A stretch of DNA of 38,285 bases, taken from positions 1 through 38,285 of the forward strand of contig JBFJVZ010000015.1 of the NCBI GenBank assembly GCA_041623895.1, in the 5' to 3' direction. Source of the stretch: JBFJVZ01 sp041623895. GTDB taxonomy: Bacteria; Planctomycetota; Planctomycetia; Pirellulales; Pirellulaceae. The translations under genes and the position numbers were made by a program. The notes beneath the pieces were generated by a model. That model was not told the origin of the DNA. It saw only the letters and a list, made by a program, of their open reading frames with translations, and did no database searches. Shown piece by piece: positions 1-8,881 of this stretch. Every line of letters starts with the position of its first letter. Positions within the stretch are counted from its first letter, which is position 1.

Positions 1-41
1 AACGCAATCACATCTAGTGCTTTGTTCAGATTCAATCTTAG

Positions 42-137
42 GGTGGTGGTCGTAGCCGATGTCGCCAGACTTCGGGGTATCTTGGAACGAACCGAATTCT
101 GGCGAATCCGGCTACCCTAAAGTCAAAAGTTGACAGA
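42..137 (-). repeat. 96-bp dispersed hairpin repeat, copy 1 (inverted relative to copy 2)
   Basis: The core at 52-115 is the exact reverse complement of 10208-10271, and similarity continues on both sides with a few mismatches to give 96 bp in each copy. The core is itself an imperfect hairpin: it begins with GTAGCCG and ends with CGGCTAC, and the arms carry related TCGCCAGA and TCTGGCGA blocks around a central loop. GTAG at the foot of a hairpin is typical of REP elements mobilised by RAYT (TnpA-REP) transposases, but no such gene is in this window. The rest of 1-306 shows no gene that I can support. Confidence 0.85.
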
Positions 138-306
138 GCATTGGTGGTGCTTCCACGTTGAACTTGTGGGTAACGAGCGAACTGTGGGTTCCCATAACGA
201 CTGATTGTCAGTGAAAATCTAGGGACAACGCCCCGCCGCGAAGCATTTGGGGAGCCGGTCTAACCAGAATCAAACTTTGACTTGTCCATCACAAACAGGA
301 ACACCC

Positions 307-1035
307 ATGCTTAATCGAATCATTGCCGTTCTGGCGATTGCTCTCCCGAACTGTACGTCAGGCCATGACGTTATCGCGCAGGATGTGATCTCAAAGCCCT
401 CCATTGCGTCCGCAAATGTCAAGCCCGGCATCAATGACAAGTTTCTTGACCCCGAATTGGATGTGAGTGAATGGCTTGGACGCTTCGAGATCGAAAGCCG
501 CGAAGTTTACGCTGCTCGCCAGAGGGTGCTGGATATCTGCGACATCAAGCCGGGGATGACCGTGGCCGACATCGGCGCCGGCACCGGGTTCTACAGCCGT
601 CTGTTTGCGTCAACGGTGGGCCACCATGGATGGGTGTATGCGGTTGACATTTCGCCGCGATTTTTGGAGCACATCAACCGTCAGTCAGAGGACGATAAAA
701 TTGACAACCTGACGAGTGTCCTTTGTTCCGATCGCAATGTCAGCCTGCCGCGGGAATCCGTCGATGTCGCCTTTATCTGCGATACGTATCATCATCTCGA
801 GCATCCCTTGGCAACACTGGCGTCAATTCATCGCGCCTTGAAACCGGGCGGCACCTTGGTTCTGATTGACTTTGAACGCATCCCCGGCAAGTCGCGCGAA
901 TTCATCATCGGCCATGTGCGAGCCGGCAAAGAAGTCTTCCAAAGTGAAATCGTCGCCAGCGGATTCCGTTTCGTCGAAGAAATTGATGTGCCGGAATTCC
1001 AAGAGAATTACCTGTTGCGATTTCGCAAGGAATGA
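307..1035 (+). CDS. Exported class I SAM-dependent methyltransferase (UbiE-like)
   Basis: Predicted protein of 242 residues. An N-terminal hydrophobic stretch (about residues 4-14) looks like a signal peptide. A class I Rossmann methyltransferase fold follows: SAM-binding motif I ADIGAGTG at residues 87-94, the acidic AVDIS strand, a CDTYHHLEHP motif and LKPGGTLVLIDF. The substrate cannot be told from sequence. The start was set at ATG 307, preceded by an AGGA about 5 bases upstream; an in-frame TTG at 247 would add 20 poorly coding residues and hide the signal peptide. It converges on the PQQ-propeller gene. The oddity is an apparent export signal on an enzyme whose cofactor is cytosolic; the N-terminus could instead be a membrane anchor. 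The family call is firm, the localisation is inferred. Confidence 0.8.
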   Translation: MLNRIIAVLAIALPNCTSGHDVIAQDVISKPSIASANVKPGINDKFLDPELDVSEWLGRFEIESREVYAARQRVLDICDIKPGMTVADIGAGTGFYSRLFASTVGHHGWVYAVDISPRFLEHINRQSEDDKIDNLTSVLCSDRNVSLPRESVDVAFICDTYHHLEHPLATLASIHRALKPGGTLVLIDFERIPGKSREFIIGHVRAGKEVFQSEIVASGFRFVEEIDVPEFQENYLLRFRKE

Positions 1036-1053
1036 TGTCGGATTCGTGGTAGT

Positions 1054-1073
1054 CCTGCGACTCCGTTCGCAGG
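1054..1073. terminator. Small hairpin between convergent genes
   Basis: CCTGCG and CGCAGG are separated by 8 bases in the 81-bp gap between two convergent genes. It could act as a bidirectional terminator, but there is no good T run, and GTAG-type repeats of this shape also occur in this genome. Confidence 0.3.
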
Positions 1074-1116
1074 GCATTTCCGGCTTTGCCGCAAAACCCC
1101 TCGGGCGTCACTTGGC

Positions 1117-2505
1117 CTACTTTTCTGCAATGCAGTACAGATACTTGTCACTGCGAATCAGCAGTCGCCCATTATCAACCACCGGACTGGCATTGAAGAC
1201 ACCTCCGTCGCGAAGTTCATTAACCGCGAGTTGCTCGAACTCTGGTTTTGCGGCGACCACGAATGACCGGCCACTGCGCGTGAGGTAGTAGACTCGGTCG
1301 CCCGCCAACACGGCCGAAGCATACACCTGGCCGGCTCGGTCCAGCCGTTGCTCGTAGATGACATCACCAGACTCGGCGAGTGCGCAATAAGCAATACCGC
1401 GTTGCTCATGCATCCAGTACAAATGCCCATCGCGATAGACTGGCGAAGATACATTCGAGCCTTTCAGGCTTGTCCAAATCCGATGAGTTGAAGTGACGTC
1501 GCCGCTTCCTCCCGTGCGAATCGCCAACGAGGCGACGCCTGATCGACCACCGTAACAGTAAACAACGCCATCATGAGCGATGGGGCTGGGCACCATGTAC
1601 CAACCGATGTCCGTCTTGCATGACCAAATCTTGTCGCCACTTCGCGGATCAATTGCATAGACGGTGCCTTGAGTCGGCACGATGAGCTCTTCGCGTCCCG
1701 ACTCGGACTTGACCACTAATGGAGTGTTCCACGCTTCCTTGATGCCGCCAGTTGTCCAGACTTGTTCGCCCGATAAACGATTCAGTGCAACCAGCGATTG
1801 GCTCTCGACGCTGGCATTGACCAGAAGCAAGTCGTTCCAGATGACGGGCGAAGTCCCGGAACCCCAGCCATGGGTTCTTTCGCCGACATCAGCGTGCCAT
1901 TTTTGGTTGCCGTTATGGTCGAAAGCGAACACACCCGACTTTCCAAAAAACACGTAGACGTGATCCGCATCAGCAACGGGAGTGCTGGCTGCATACCCGT
2001 GATCACGAATCTTTTCCTGTTCGGGCAATTTCGCGGGGATGGACTGATTCCAAAGGATGGAACCATCATTGCGATCAATCGCGATCAGGTGCCTGTTCAA
2101 ATCTTCCAGGCTGCCGCTTGAATCTCCCGGAATGAAATAGCCGGTATAGCAAGTCAGATAGACATGGTCGCCGAACACGATTGGGCTTGAGGCCCCAGGT
2201 CCCGGAAGCGGAGTTTTCCAGGCAATGTTTTCATCGGCATTCCAAGTGAGCGGTAACCCGCTGGACTCACTAATGCCCATCCCCGTGGGACCGCGAAATC
2301 GCGACCATTGACCGGCATTCGTCGAATTCCGGTTTGCGACCAACTGCACTTTTCCAGGCTCACTATGCTCCTGCGTCGGAGTCCGCGAAGTAAGGGAGGC
2401 GTCGTCTTCAACGGGCCAATCCACACATCCACCGGCGCACAGCACCACCAACACGATGCAGACGGCGTGTTTGCAAAGCGAACTTTGGTTACCCACTTCA
2501 ATCAT
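1117..2505 (-). CDS. PQQ-like beta-propeller lipoprotein (BamB-like repeats)
   Basis: Protein of 462 residues. The N-terminus has a hydrophobic segment ending in CAGGC, a weak lipobox, so it is probably an exported lipoprotein. Then comes WSRFRGPTGMG, a motif typical of the planctomycete-type PQQ-propeller proteins, followed by blades with repeated patterns such as LIAIDRNDGSILW, LVALNRLSGEQVW and VYAIDPRSGDKIW. These resemble BamB and quinoprotein dehydrogenase propellers, but no catalytic quinoprotein residues were identified, so a scaffold or binding role in the periplasm is more likely than an enzyme. ATG at 2505 has AAGGACAGG just upstream. It is transcribed divergently from the export operon and could share a control region with it. 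Specific function unknown. Confidence 0.8.
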   Translation of the reverse strand: MIEVGNQSSLCKHAVCIVLVVLCAGGCVDWPVEDDASLTSRTPTQEHSEPGKVQLVANRNSTNAGQWSRFRGPTGMGISESSGLPLTWNADENIAWKTPLPGPGASSPIVFGDHVYLTCYTGYFIPGDSSGSLEDLNRHLIAIDRNDGSILWNQSIPAKLPEQEKIRDHGYAASTPVADADHVYVFFGKSGVFAFDHNGNQKWHADVGERTHGWGSGTSPVIWNDLLLVNASVESQSLVALNRLSGEQVWTTGGIKEAWNTPLVVKSESGREELIVPTQGTVYAIDPRSGDKIWSCKTDIGWYMVPSPIAHDGVVYCYGGRSGVASLAIRTGGSGDVTSTHRIWTSLKGSNVSSPVYRDGHLYWMHEQRGIAYCALAESGDVIYEQRLDRAGQVYASAVLAGDRVYYLTRSGRSFVVAAKPEFEQLAVNELRDGGVFNASPVVDNGRLLIRSDKYLYCIAEK

Positions 2506-2554
2506 TTGCCTGTCCTTTACTCTGATCTGTTTGCCAAGTCTGGTCGTTAGGCGA

Positions 2555-2589
2555 CTGTTCAGGTTGCTGACGGCAAGCTACCTGAACAG
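2555..2589. promoter_or_regulatory. 10-bp inverted repeat in the divergent intergenic region
   Basis: CTGTTCAGGT at 2555-2564 pairs perfectly with ACCTGAACAG at 2580-2589 across a 15-base loop. It lies between the divergent PQQ-propeller gene and the TolC-like gene, so it could be an operator or a leader hairpin. The site is seen; the role is inferred. Confidence 0.35.
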
Positions 2590-2771
2590 CGACAAAAGAC
2601 CAATCTTACAAGGACGACGACCTTCGGTGTTGGCCACCGTTAGCGGGTCGGTTGATGCCGATTTTCTTGGTCGGACCGGTTCTAGTGTCTGAACGCGAAA
2701 CAGTCGCCTTGATATGCCGATAGCAAGAAAAGCCTCTCAATCGCAATTTTCATTAGCAAGGATGCCCTCGC

Positions 2772-4091
2772 GTGCTACTCAAAGTCTTGCCCTTCATTCT
2801 GATTGCCGCCACACCGGCGATGGTAATCGGGCAAGTTCTTGGTTCACAACCCGAAGCCGGGATTTCGGTCGGGCTGGATCAGTCGGCGTTGCGGAAGCCA
2901 GTCGACAACGAACAACCGATTCAGGCATTGACGCTCGCGGATCTGGAAGGCCTATCGTTTCAGAACAATCCGACGCTGAAGGTGGCGGCTGCACAGATTA
3001 ATGTGGCGCGCGGCCGGCAACTGCAGGCGCGCCTGTATCCGAATCCGGTCGCCGGCTATCACGCGACCGAAATCGGAAACCTTGGTACAGCTGGGCAGCA
3101 GGGCGGATTCATCAGCCAGCAATTCATTACTGCTGGCAAAAGAAAGCTCGATCAGGCGATCGCCGGTCAAGAGATTGCAGAAGCAAGTTTTCAGCTTCAG
3201 GCACAACAACAACGAGTTCTGAGTGATGTTCGCATTCGCTTCTACGAGGCCTTAGTCGCTCAACAACGAGTCGCGCTGACAACGGATCTTGCCGGCATCG
3301 GCGATGAATTGGTCAAAGCTACCGAAACCCTGATTAAAGGGCGACAAGGGACAGAGAACGACTTGCTGCAAGCTGAAATCCGGGCAGATGAATCACGCAT
3401 CCTGCTGAACAACGCCGAAAACGAGCATCTCGAAGCGTGGCGCAGATTATCGGCCGTCGTCGGCACACCAGCCTTGCCTATCGCTCCCCTGGATGGAGAG
3501 CTTGACACAGACATTCCGAGGCTGGATTGGGAAACATGTTACGCACAGTTTTTGTCAAGTAATCCATTACTCAATGCCGCTCGCAAACGCATTGATCGCG
3601 CAAAGCTCAGAATTCAAAGAGCCAAAAGAGAGCCAATCCCAAACGTCGATGTGTTAGTCAGCGTGAGACACAACAATATCACCGGCAGCGATAATGCCAA
3701 TGTGATGGTGGGGCTGCCGATTCCGATCTTCAACAAGAACCAAGGCAACATTCGAGCGGCCGAGGCTGATTGGATTGCCGCCTGCAACGAGTTGAAACGC
3801 GTTGAACTGAAACTACAGGATCAACTCGCGGTTGCTTATCGACGATATCTCAACGCGCTCCAGCAAACCGAGCGTTTTCGGGAGCGAATGGTTCCCCGAG
3901 CCAGGCGGTCGCTGGATCTGGTTTTGGACGGGTATCAGAAAGGGCAGGTCCAGTACCTCACGTTGCTGACAGCTCAGCAAACATACGTGCAGGTCAACCT
4001 CTCCTACCTTGACTCGGTGAGGGAACTACGCAGAGCGTCCAGTCTTATTGAAAGCCAGCTATTGACGGACAGCTTTGCTGGTCGGAACTAA
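2772..4091 (+). CDS. TolC/CusC-family outer-membrane channel protein
   Basis: Protein of 439 residues, a normal length for outer membrane efflux proteins. An N-terminal signal peptide (LLKVLPFILIAATPAMVIG) is followed by two similar helical repeats of the OEP family. Each begins with a helix of the ALTLADLEGLSFQNNPTL or YAQFLSSNPLL type, then YPNP and a beta segment (VMVGLPIPIFNKNQGNI in the second repeat). Long helices (LQAQQQRVLSDVRIRFYEAL, LQDQLAVAYRRYL) form the periplasmic tunnel in this family. The start is GTG 2772, with AAGGA about 11 bases upstream; the ATG at 2762 is in another frame. It opens an operon with ABC exporter and HlyD-type genes and would supply the outer-membrane exit duct. 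Confidence 0.88.
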   Translation: MLLKVLPFILIAATPAMVIGQVLGSQPEAGISVGLDQSALRKPVDNEQPIQALTLADLEGLSFQNNPTLKVAAAQINVARGRQLQARLYPNPVAGYHATEIGNLGTAGQQGGFISQQFITAGKRKLDQAIAGQEIAEASFQLQAQQQRVLSDVRIRFYEALVAQQRVALTTDLAGIGDELVKATETLIKGRQGTENDLLQAEIRADESRILLNNAENEHLEAWRRLSAVVGTPALPIAPLDGELDTDIPRLDWETCYAQFLSSNPLLNAARKRIDRAKLRIQRAKREPIPNVDVLVSVRHNNITGSDNANVMVGLPIPIFNKNQGNIRAAEADWIAACNELKRVELKLQDQLAVAYRRYLNALQQTERFRERMVPRARRSLDLVLDGYQKGQVQYLTLLTAQQTYVQVNLSYLDSVRELRRASSLIESQLLTDSFAGRN

Positions 4092-4141
4092 ACGGTCCAG
4101 CAGCCGGGAACTTTCGATTGCCGGGTCGCAGGTGTCGATGT

Positions 4142-4612
4142 ATGATGGCATACATGCGAGGCTCCATCATCTACTCTCGGGTCATTTCCTTTCTGCTAGT
4201 CGGTGCAGTTTTGGCGTGTCCGCTGTCCTGTAAAGTTGGCGCATGTCACATCGATGGCTGTTGCAGCGGCGGGGCCGACAGTGCGTGCGAACAATGCGCG
4301 GAAGCCGAAGATGCTTGCAGCGGCGAGTGTTGCTGCTGTGATGAAGCATCAAACCAGGACGAAAGCCGCGGGCCTGATCGATGTCCGAAAGAATCGATGT
4401 GTCAGGGTGTCTGCGGCGGGGCGATTTTCGAGGAGCCCTGCATGTTGGAGGAAGCGGATGTTTCGTTCTTGCTGCCGCTACCCGATATCTACCGAACTGC
4501 CACCACTTCGCAGCTCAAAGAACGAACAGGTTTGCCGGGTTTTTCCGGCCATCTGACGTCCAAGAACCAGGGCTGCTTCTTGCGGATTCTGCACATGTCT
4601 TTGTTGTGCTAG
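4142..4612 (+). CDS. Cysteine-rich exported protein of the exporter operon
   Basis: Predicted 156 residues with 18 cysteines, including CC pairs and a CCCC run (GECCCCDE). The N-terminus has a hydrophobic segment (VISFLLVGAVLAC) that reads as a signal peptide with a possible lipobox at VLAC. I recognise no family. The cysteine density suggests metal binding or disulfide-rich folding in the periplasm. A C-terminal hydrophobic patch (FLRILHMSLLC) ends the protein. ATG 4142 has an AGG about 9 bases upstream; ATG 4145 and 4154 are alternatives. It lies 50 bases after the TolC-like gene in the same orientation, so it is probably co-transcribed. Whether it is cargo, metallochaperone or regulator is open. 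Confidence 0.6.
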   Translation: MMAYMRGSIIYSRVISFLLVGAVLACPLSCKVGACHIDGCCSGGADSACEQCAEAEDACSGECCCCDEASNQDESRGPDRCPKESMCQGVCGGAIFEEPCMLEEADVSFLLPLPDIYRTATTSQLKERTGLPGFSGHLTSKNQGCFLRILHMSLLC

Positions 4613-4627
4613 GCAGTGCCGTACACG

Positions 4628-4674
4628 GAGTTTTTTCCGCGGCCGCGCTGCGACTGCGTCTTCCGAAAAAACTC
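4628..4674. terminator. Intra-operon hairpin with T-rich/A-rich arms
   Basis: GAGTTTTTTC at 4628-4637 pairs perfectly with GAAAAAACTC at 4665-4674; the loop contains CGCGGCCGCG. It sits 15 bases after the stop of the Cys-rich gene and before the first permease. It could be an attenuator or mRNA-processing structure inside the operon. The complementarity is certain, the role is not. Confidence 0.4.
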
Positions 4675-4758
4675 TTGTGCTCTGTCAGTATTCGTCAGCG
4701 CCCGAAATAAATGTGCTGTGACAATCGTCGGTAACATCCTGATCTTGCTGTTAACACC

Positions 4759-5922
4759 ATGTTCTTCCGCTTGCTCCCTTGGGAGTATGCCATCCGTAAT
4801 CTATTCCGCCGTCCGTTGCGGACATCGTTAACCTTCTTAGGGCTGACGACTGTCGTCGCATTGGTGTTTGTTGTCATTGGCTTCATCCGAGGTCTCGAGC
4901 GGTCGCTTGCCGTAAGCGGAGATCCACAAACGGCCATCGTGTTTTCCCTCGGCATGGGTGAAAACCTCGAGTACTCGTCCATCGCCATGCGAACCAGCGA
5001 TCTGGTTTCGGCCAGCGTCGTTGGGATTCAACAGAGATTTGGCGAGAAGTATGTTTCGCCGGAGCTGTACCTTGGCACCCAGATCGGTGTCGCTGCTGGA
5101 GAACCTTCGATGGGACTTGTTCGCGGCGTGACACATTCTGCGTTGCTTGTTCGACGTCAGATTGAGATTGAGGAAGGTGATTGGCCCGCAAGCGGGGAGG
5201 TCATGATCGGCGTCATGGTCGCTGCGAAACTTGGAGCTACTCCGTCAGAGCTGGGTGTAGGTCGGGCGATCGAATTTGAGGGTCGCCGTTGGCGTATCAG
5301 CGGAATTTTCTCAGCCGCTGGGTCCGCTTTTGAATCGGAAGCCTGGTGCCGACTTGATGATTTGCAACAGGCGATGAAGCGACAAGACCTTAGCATCGTT
5401 GCGGTGACACTCGCCCCAACTGGCGCGTTTGCGGATGTGGATCTTTTTTGTAAGGAACGGCTTGACCTGGAATTGCAAGCCATGAAGGAGACCGAATACT
5501 ACGCAACCTTACAAAAAGACTACGGGCCCGTACGTTGGTTGGCTTGGTTGGTGGTAGTGCTGGTGTCCGGCGCCGGCATCTTCGCTGGTTTGAACACGAT
5601 GTATGGCAATGTGGTTGGGCGTATCGCGGAGTTATCGACGTTGCAGACGATCGGCTTTGCGCGGCGGGCGGTTGTCATAAGTTTGATTCAAGAAGGCGTA
5701 TTGATGGCGGCGGCAGCAAGTCTGCTGGCGGCGCTGATCGCCGTGGTCTTTGTAAACGGTGCTGCGGTCCGATTCACGATGGGTGCGTTCGCGCTTCAAG
5801 TCGATAGCATCGCTGTGTTGGTCGGCTGCGGAGTTGGTCTGTCGCTTGGATTTCTTGGGGCGATTCCTCCTGCGATCCAAGCATTGCGAATGCCCATCGT
5901 GGATGGGTTGAAAGCGGTTTAA
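4759..5922 (+). CDS. MacB/FtsX/DevC-type ABC exporter permease 1
   Basis: Protein of 387 residues with the four-helix layout of the MacB/FtsX/LolC superfamily. The first membrane helix follows the typical AIRNLFRRPLRTSLTFLGL start. A large periplasmic domain (about residues 50-260) precedes three C-terminal helices, with LSTLQTIGFARRAVVISLIQEG before the third helix. A GLNTMYGNVVGRIAEL segment matches the family's coupling region. It should pair with the ATPase at 8147 and the second permease at 8988. ATG 4759 is used. The two permeases are similar in plan but diverged, suggesting a heterodimeric exporter. Confidence 0.85.
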   Translation: MFFRLLPWEYAIRNLFRRPLRTSLTFLGLTTVVALVFVVIGFIRGLERSLAVSGDPQTAIVFSLGMGENLEYSSIAMRTSDLVSASVVGIQQRFGEKYVSPELYLGTQIGVAAGEPSMGLVRGVTHSALLVRRQIEIEEGDWPASGEVMIGVMVAAKLGATPSELGVGRAIEFEGRRWRISGIFSAAGSAFESEAWCRLDDLQQAMKRQDLSIVAVTLAPTGAFADVDLFCKERLDLELQAMKETEYYATLQKDYGPVRWLAWLVVVLVSGAGIFAGLNTMYGNVVGRIAELSTLQTIGFARRAVVISLIQEGVLMAAAASLLAALIAVVFVNGAAVRFTMGAFALQVDSIAVLVGCGVGLSLGFLGAIPPAIQALRMPIVDGLKAV

Positions 5923-5970
5923 TTTTTTACTTCGGTCCGATTAGTGGCCGACACATTCAAGGAGATGACG

Positions 5971-6522
5971 ATGAACAAGTGCTGTGTGTTGACTTTCAGT
6001 TTTGCGCTTGCCGGGCTGCTGGTCGGATGTTCTCAACAGACGGAATCGAACCAGCAAGTTAAGGAAGACGCGATTTCAATGACCTCGAGCGCGGATGGAT
6101 CGACGTTCCTGTTGTCGTCCGAGCCCGACGGGGCAGAAGGCGTCATCAAGGTTCGCGAGGTCGCTGCGGACGGCGAAGACATCGTTGTTGTCGGTCGGAT
6201 TGGCGGCAGTGCCAATCCGTGGATCGATGGTCGTGCGGCATTTTCCATCGTCGATGAATCCTTGCAGGCATGCAGCGATATCCCCGGAGACGGCTGCCCT
6301 GAGCCGTGGGACTACTGTTGCGAAACGTCGAAACTGCCGGCGGCGACCGCACTTGTGAAGGTCGTTGATCAACATGGTGATCTGGTGAAAACCGACGCCA
6401 AGCAACTGTTGAATGTTGAAGAGCTTTCCACGGTCGTCGTTCAGGGCAAGGCGCAACGAGATGATGCCGGGAATCTGACTGTTCTTGCCAGCGGCGTATT
6501 TGTAAAAACGAGTGATGATTGA
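5971..6522 (+). CDS. Lipoprotein with a C-terminal Cys-rich motif, exporter operon
   Basis: Protein of 183 residues. The signal peptide ends in a clear lipobox (ALAGLLVGC), so it is likely lipid-anchored. The middle contains a beta-rich segment (VREVAADGEDIVVVGRIGG) and then a cysteine cluster, CSDIPGDGCPEPWDYCCE, that could bind a metal or form disulfides. The last part, VVVQGKAQRDDAGNLTVLASGVFVK, resembles an OB-fold-like strand pattern. No named family is recognised. AAGGAG lies 6 bases before ATG 5971, which decides this start over the upstream GTG and ATG codons. It lies 48 bases after permease 1, and its TGA overlaps the ATG of the adaptor gene by one base, so the genes are translationally coupled. 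Confidence 0.7.
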   Translation: MNKCCVLTFSFALAGLLVGCSQQTESNQQVKEDAISMTSSADGSTFLLSSEPDGAEGVIKVREVAADGEDIVVVGRIGGSANPWIDGRAAFSIVDESLQACSDIPGDGCPEPWDYCCETSKLPAATALVKVVDQHGDLVKTDAKQLLNVEELSTVVVQGKAQRDDAGNLTVLASGVFVKTSDD

Positions 6523-8147
6523 TGAGCAACCAAGTTGATCTTCGAGAACTGGCAATTGATCGGGGCGCAGCGGTCAAGCACAGCGTACGAAATCCGCGTC
6601 ACATGTTGACCCGGTACCTGCTGCCGGCGTTGCTGATCCTCGGATTCTTGTCACTGGTCGCGTGGGCATCACGAGATTTGGTCTTTCCGCCGAAACCCGT
6701 GACCGTGGTGCCCGTGTTCTCAACTTCCGCGGAAACGATGCAGGAGGGCACACCTCTATTCAAGGCGGCAGGCTGGATCGAGCCGCGACCAACGCCGATC
6801 CGCGTTGCCGCACTAGCGCCAGGCGTCGTGGAAAAGTTACTGGTTGTCGAAGATCAAGCCCTGACCAAGGGAGAAGCGATCGCCCAGTTGGTGACAGATG
6901 ATGCAAGATTCGCACATCAACGATCGCTGGCAGACCTCGAATTGCGCAAGGCAGAGCTGGATGAAGCCATGGCGGCTTTCACCGCAGCCGAGACTCGCTT
7001 GAAGCAGCCCGTGCATCTGGAAGCTGCCCTCAACGAAGCTCAAGCGGCTTTGGCGAAAGTCGATACCCAGTTACAGACTTTGCCCTTCCAGGTGCGGCGA
7101 GCGGAGGCAGATCACGCAGCCATGAAACGTGATTACGAAGGCAAAGTGGCAGCCAAGGGCGTCGTCGCCGGCAATCAGATTGACATCGCCGAGAGTAAGG
7201 CGGAGGCGGCTCGGGCCACACTCGAAGAGCTTCGTGATCGCTTCAACTCGCTGGAAAGGGAGCAACAGGCGTTGGCGGGCCGTCGAGATGCGCTGAAGAC
7301 GCAACTTGAATTGCTTGCCGATGAGAAAAAAGCGAGGGATGAAGCGGGCGCACGAATCAAGGCTGCCAAGGCCCGTGTCGCTCGAGCTGAGGTTCTGGTC
7401 TCCGAAGCAAAACTGCGGCTCGACAGAATGTCCATTGCTGCGCCGATAGACGGACGCGTTTTCCGGCTGATTGCTCACCCGGGCGCGCGTCTTGGCAGCG
7501 GCATGACTCAGTTGCCAGGACATGACGGAAGCACGGTCATCACCATGTATCGCCCCAGCATGTTGCAAGTTCGCGTCGATGTTCGCTTTGAAGACATCCC
7601 CAAAGTGAGTCTCGGCCAGCCTGTTGAAATCGACAATCCCGCACTGCAGTCGCCACTCAACGGCAAGGTTCTATTCATTAGTTCCGAGGCGGATATTCAG
7701 AAGAATACCCTGCAAGTCAAAGTTGAGATTCCAGTCCCGCCTAATGTCTTCAAACCGGAAATGCTGGTCGATGCAACGTTCATGGCGCCGCAACAAAAGC
7801 AGGCGCCGCGTGAGTCTGCGGAACCGAAACAAGTGAAATTGTATGTGCTTCAGCAGCTGATTCAATCGGACCCGACGGGCCCTTTTGTTTGGCTCGCCGA
7901 TCAATCCGAGGGCGTGGCAAGAAAAGCCGCGATCACCACGGGACCTGTCGGCAGCAACGGACTGGTTCAGATCACCAGTGGCCTAAACATGGCCAGCCGG
8001 ATCATCGCCAGCGGCAGCGATTCCTTGCGGGATGGCGAACGCATCAACGTCATTGGCGAAGATCGCGAGCTGGGAACGAAAGAGCTGCATCGTAGCGGCG
8101 GAGATTCCCAACGGACCAGTCGGCTACCGAGTGGAGGTAACGAGTAA
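6522..8147 (+). CDS. HlyD/DevB-type membrane fusion protein (periplasmic adaptor)
   Basis: Protein of 541 residues. One N-terminal membrane helix (residues about 28-46, LLPALLILGFLSLVAWA) is followed by a biotinyl-lipoyl half (VAALAPGVVEKLLVVEDQAL). A long coiled-coil hairpin (about residues 125-300, rich in A, E, R and K) comes next, then the second lipoyl half (MSIAAPIDGRVFRLIAHPG) and a beta-barrel domain (VDVRFEDIPKVSLGQPVEI). This is the normal order for MFPs bridging an ABC permease to a TolC channel. The C-terminal tail (RSGGDSQRTSRLPSGGNE) is unusual and low-complexity. Both ends overlap neighbouring genes by one base (TGATG and TAATG). Exporter role is firm, substrate unknown. Confidence 0.88.
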   Translation: MSNQVDLRELAIDRGAAVKHSVRNPRHMLTRYLLPALLILGFLSLVAWASRDLVFPPKPVTVVPVFSTSAETMQEGTPLFKAAGWIEPRPTPIRVAALAPGVVEKLLVVEDQALTKGEAIAQLVTDDARFAHQRSLADLELRKAELDEAMAAFTAAETRLKQPVHLEAALNEAQAALAKVDTQLQTLPFQVRRAEADHAAMKRDYEGKVAAKGVVAGNQIDIAESKAEAARATLEELRDRFNSLEREQQALAGRRDALKTQLELLADEKKARDEAGARIKAAKARVARAEVLVSEAKLRLDRMSIAAPIDGRVFRLIAHPGARLGSGMTQLPGHDGSTVITMYRPSMLQVRVDVRFEDIPKVSLGQPVEIDNPALQSPLNGKVLFISSEADIQKNTLQVKVEIPVPPNVFKPEMLVDATFMAPQQKQAPRESAEPKQVKLYVLQQLIQSDPTGPFVWLADQSEGVARKAAITTGPVGSNGLVQITSGLNMASRIIASGSDSLRDGERINVIGEDRELGTKELHRSGGDSQRTSRLPSGGNE

Positions 8148-8863
8148 TGGCACTGATCGAAATCAAAGATGTTTCAAAAAGCTACCGCAAAGGCGACCAA
8201 ACAATCACGCCCCTTGACGCGGTTTCACTACAGATCGAAGAGGGCGAATTCATCTCGCTGATGGGAGCCAGTGGTACCGGCAAGTCCACGCTGTTGAACC
8301 TGATTGCCAGTATCGATCGACCCGATCGGGGCAGTATCCTGATTGATGGAACCGACATCACGAGGTTATCCCGCACAAAGCTTGCAAATTGGCGAGCGGC
8401 AAACATGGGATACATTTTTCAGACGCACAATCTTGTTCCCGTTCTGACCGCATTCGAGAACATTGAGCTGCCCTTGCTGCTGTTGCCTCTCTCTCGCAGC
8501 GAGCGGTGCAGACGAGTCGAGATTGCGCTTCAGGCCGTAGATTTGCTCGATCGGGCTGATCACTATCCACGGCAGCTCTCGGGCGGTCAAGAGCAGCGGG
8601 TTGGTATTGCAAGAGCCATCGTGGCCCACCCCAAAGTCGTCGTAGCCGATGAACCGACCGGCGACCTGGATCCTGATACGTCCGAGCAAATCCTCAAACT
8701 TCTCAAGCGACTCCAGGAACAGCTTAACGTTACCTTGCTGATGGTTACCCACGATGTTGACGCAGCCATGATTGCGGACAAACAGTTTCGCTTGGACCAC
8801 GGCAAGCTCGTGCAGACTGGAGGCACAACTTTCGAGCCCAATGTAGTGTCGGGCGTAAGTTAG
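8147..8863 (+). CDS. LolD/MacB-family ABC exporter ATPase
   Basis: Protein of 238 residues, the usual length for LolD/MacB ATPase subunits. Walker A is GASGTGKST, the Q-loop region is FQTHNLVPVLTAFENIELPL, the signature is LSGGQEQRVGIAR, Walker B is VVVADEPTGDLD and the switch histidine is in MVTHDVDAA. LSGGQEQR rather than LSGGQQQR is a minor variation. ATG overlaps the adaptor's TAA by one base. It would energise the two flanking MacB-type permeases at the inner membrane. Confidence 0.92.
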   Translation: MALIEIKDVSKSYRKGDQTITPLDAVSLQIEEGEFISLMGASGTGKSTLLNLIASIDRPDRGSILIDGTDITRLSRTKLANWRAANMGYIFQTHNLVPVLTAFENIELPLLLLPLSRSERCRRVEIALQAVDLLDRADHYPRQLSGGQEQRVGIARAIVAHPKVVVADEPTGDLDPDTSEQILKLLKRLQEQLNVTLLMVTHDVDAAMIADKQFRLDHGKLVQTGGTTFEPNVVSGVS

Positions 8864-8881
8864 TGCATTTTCAGATATCTC

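Noticed and set aside
7071..7568. Minus-strand ORF opposite the HlyD-type gene
   Set aside because: Antisense shadow of the coiled-coil region.
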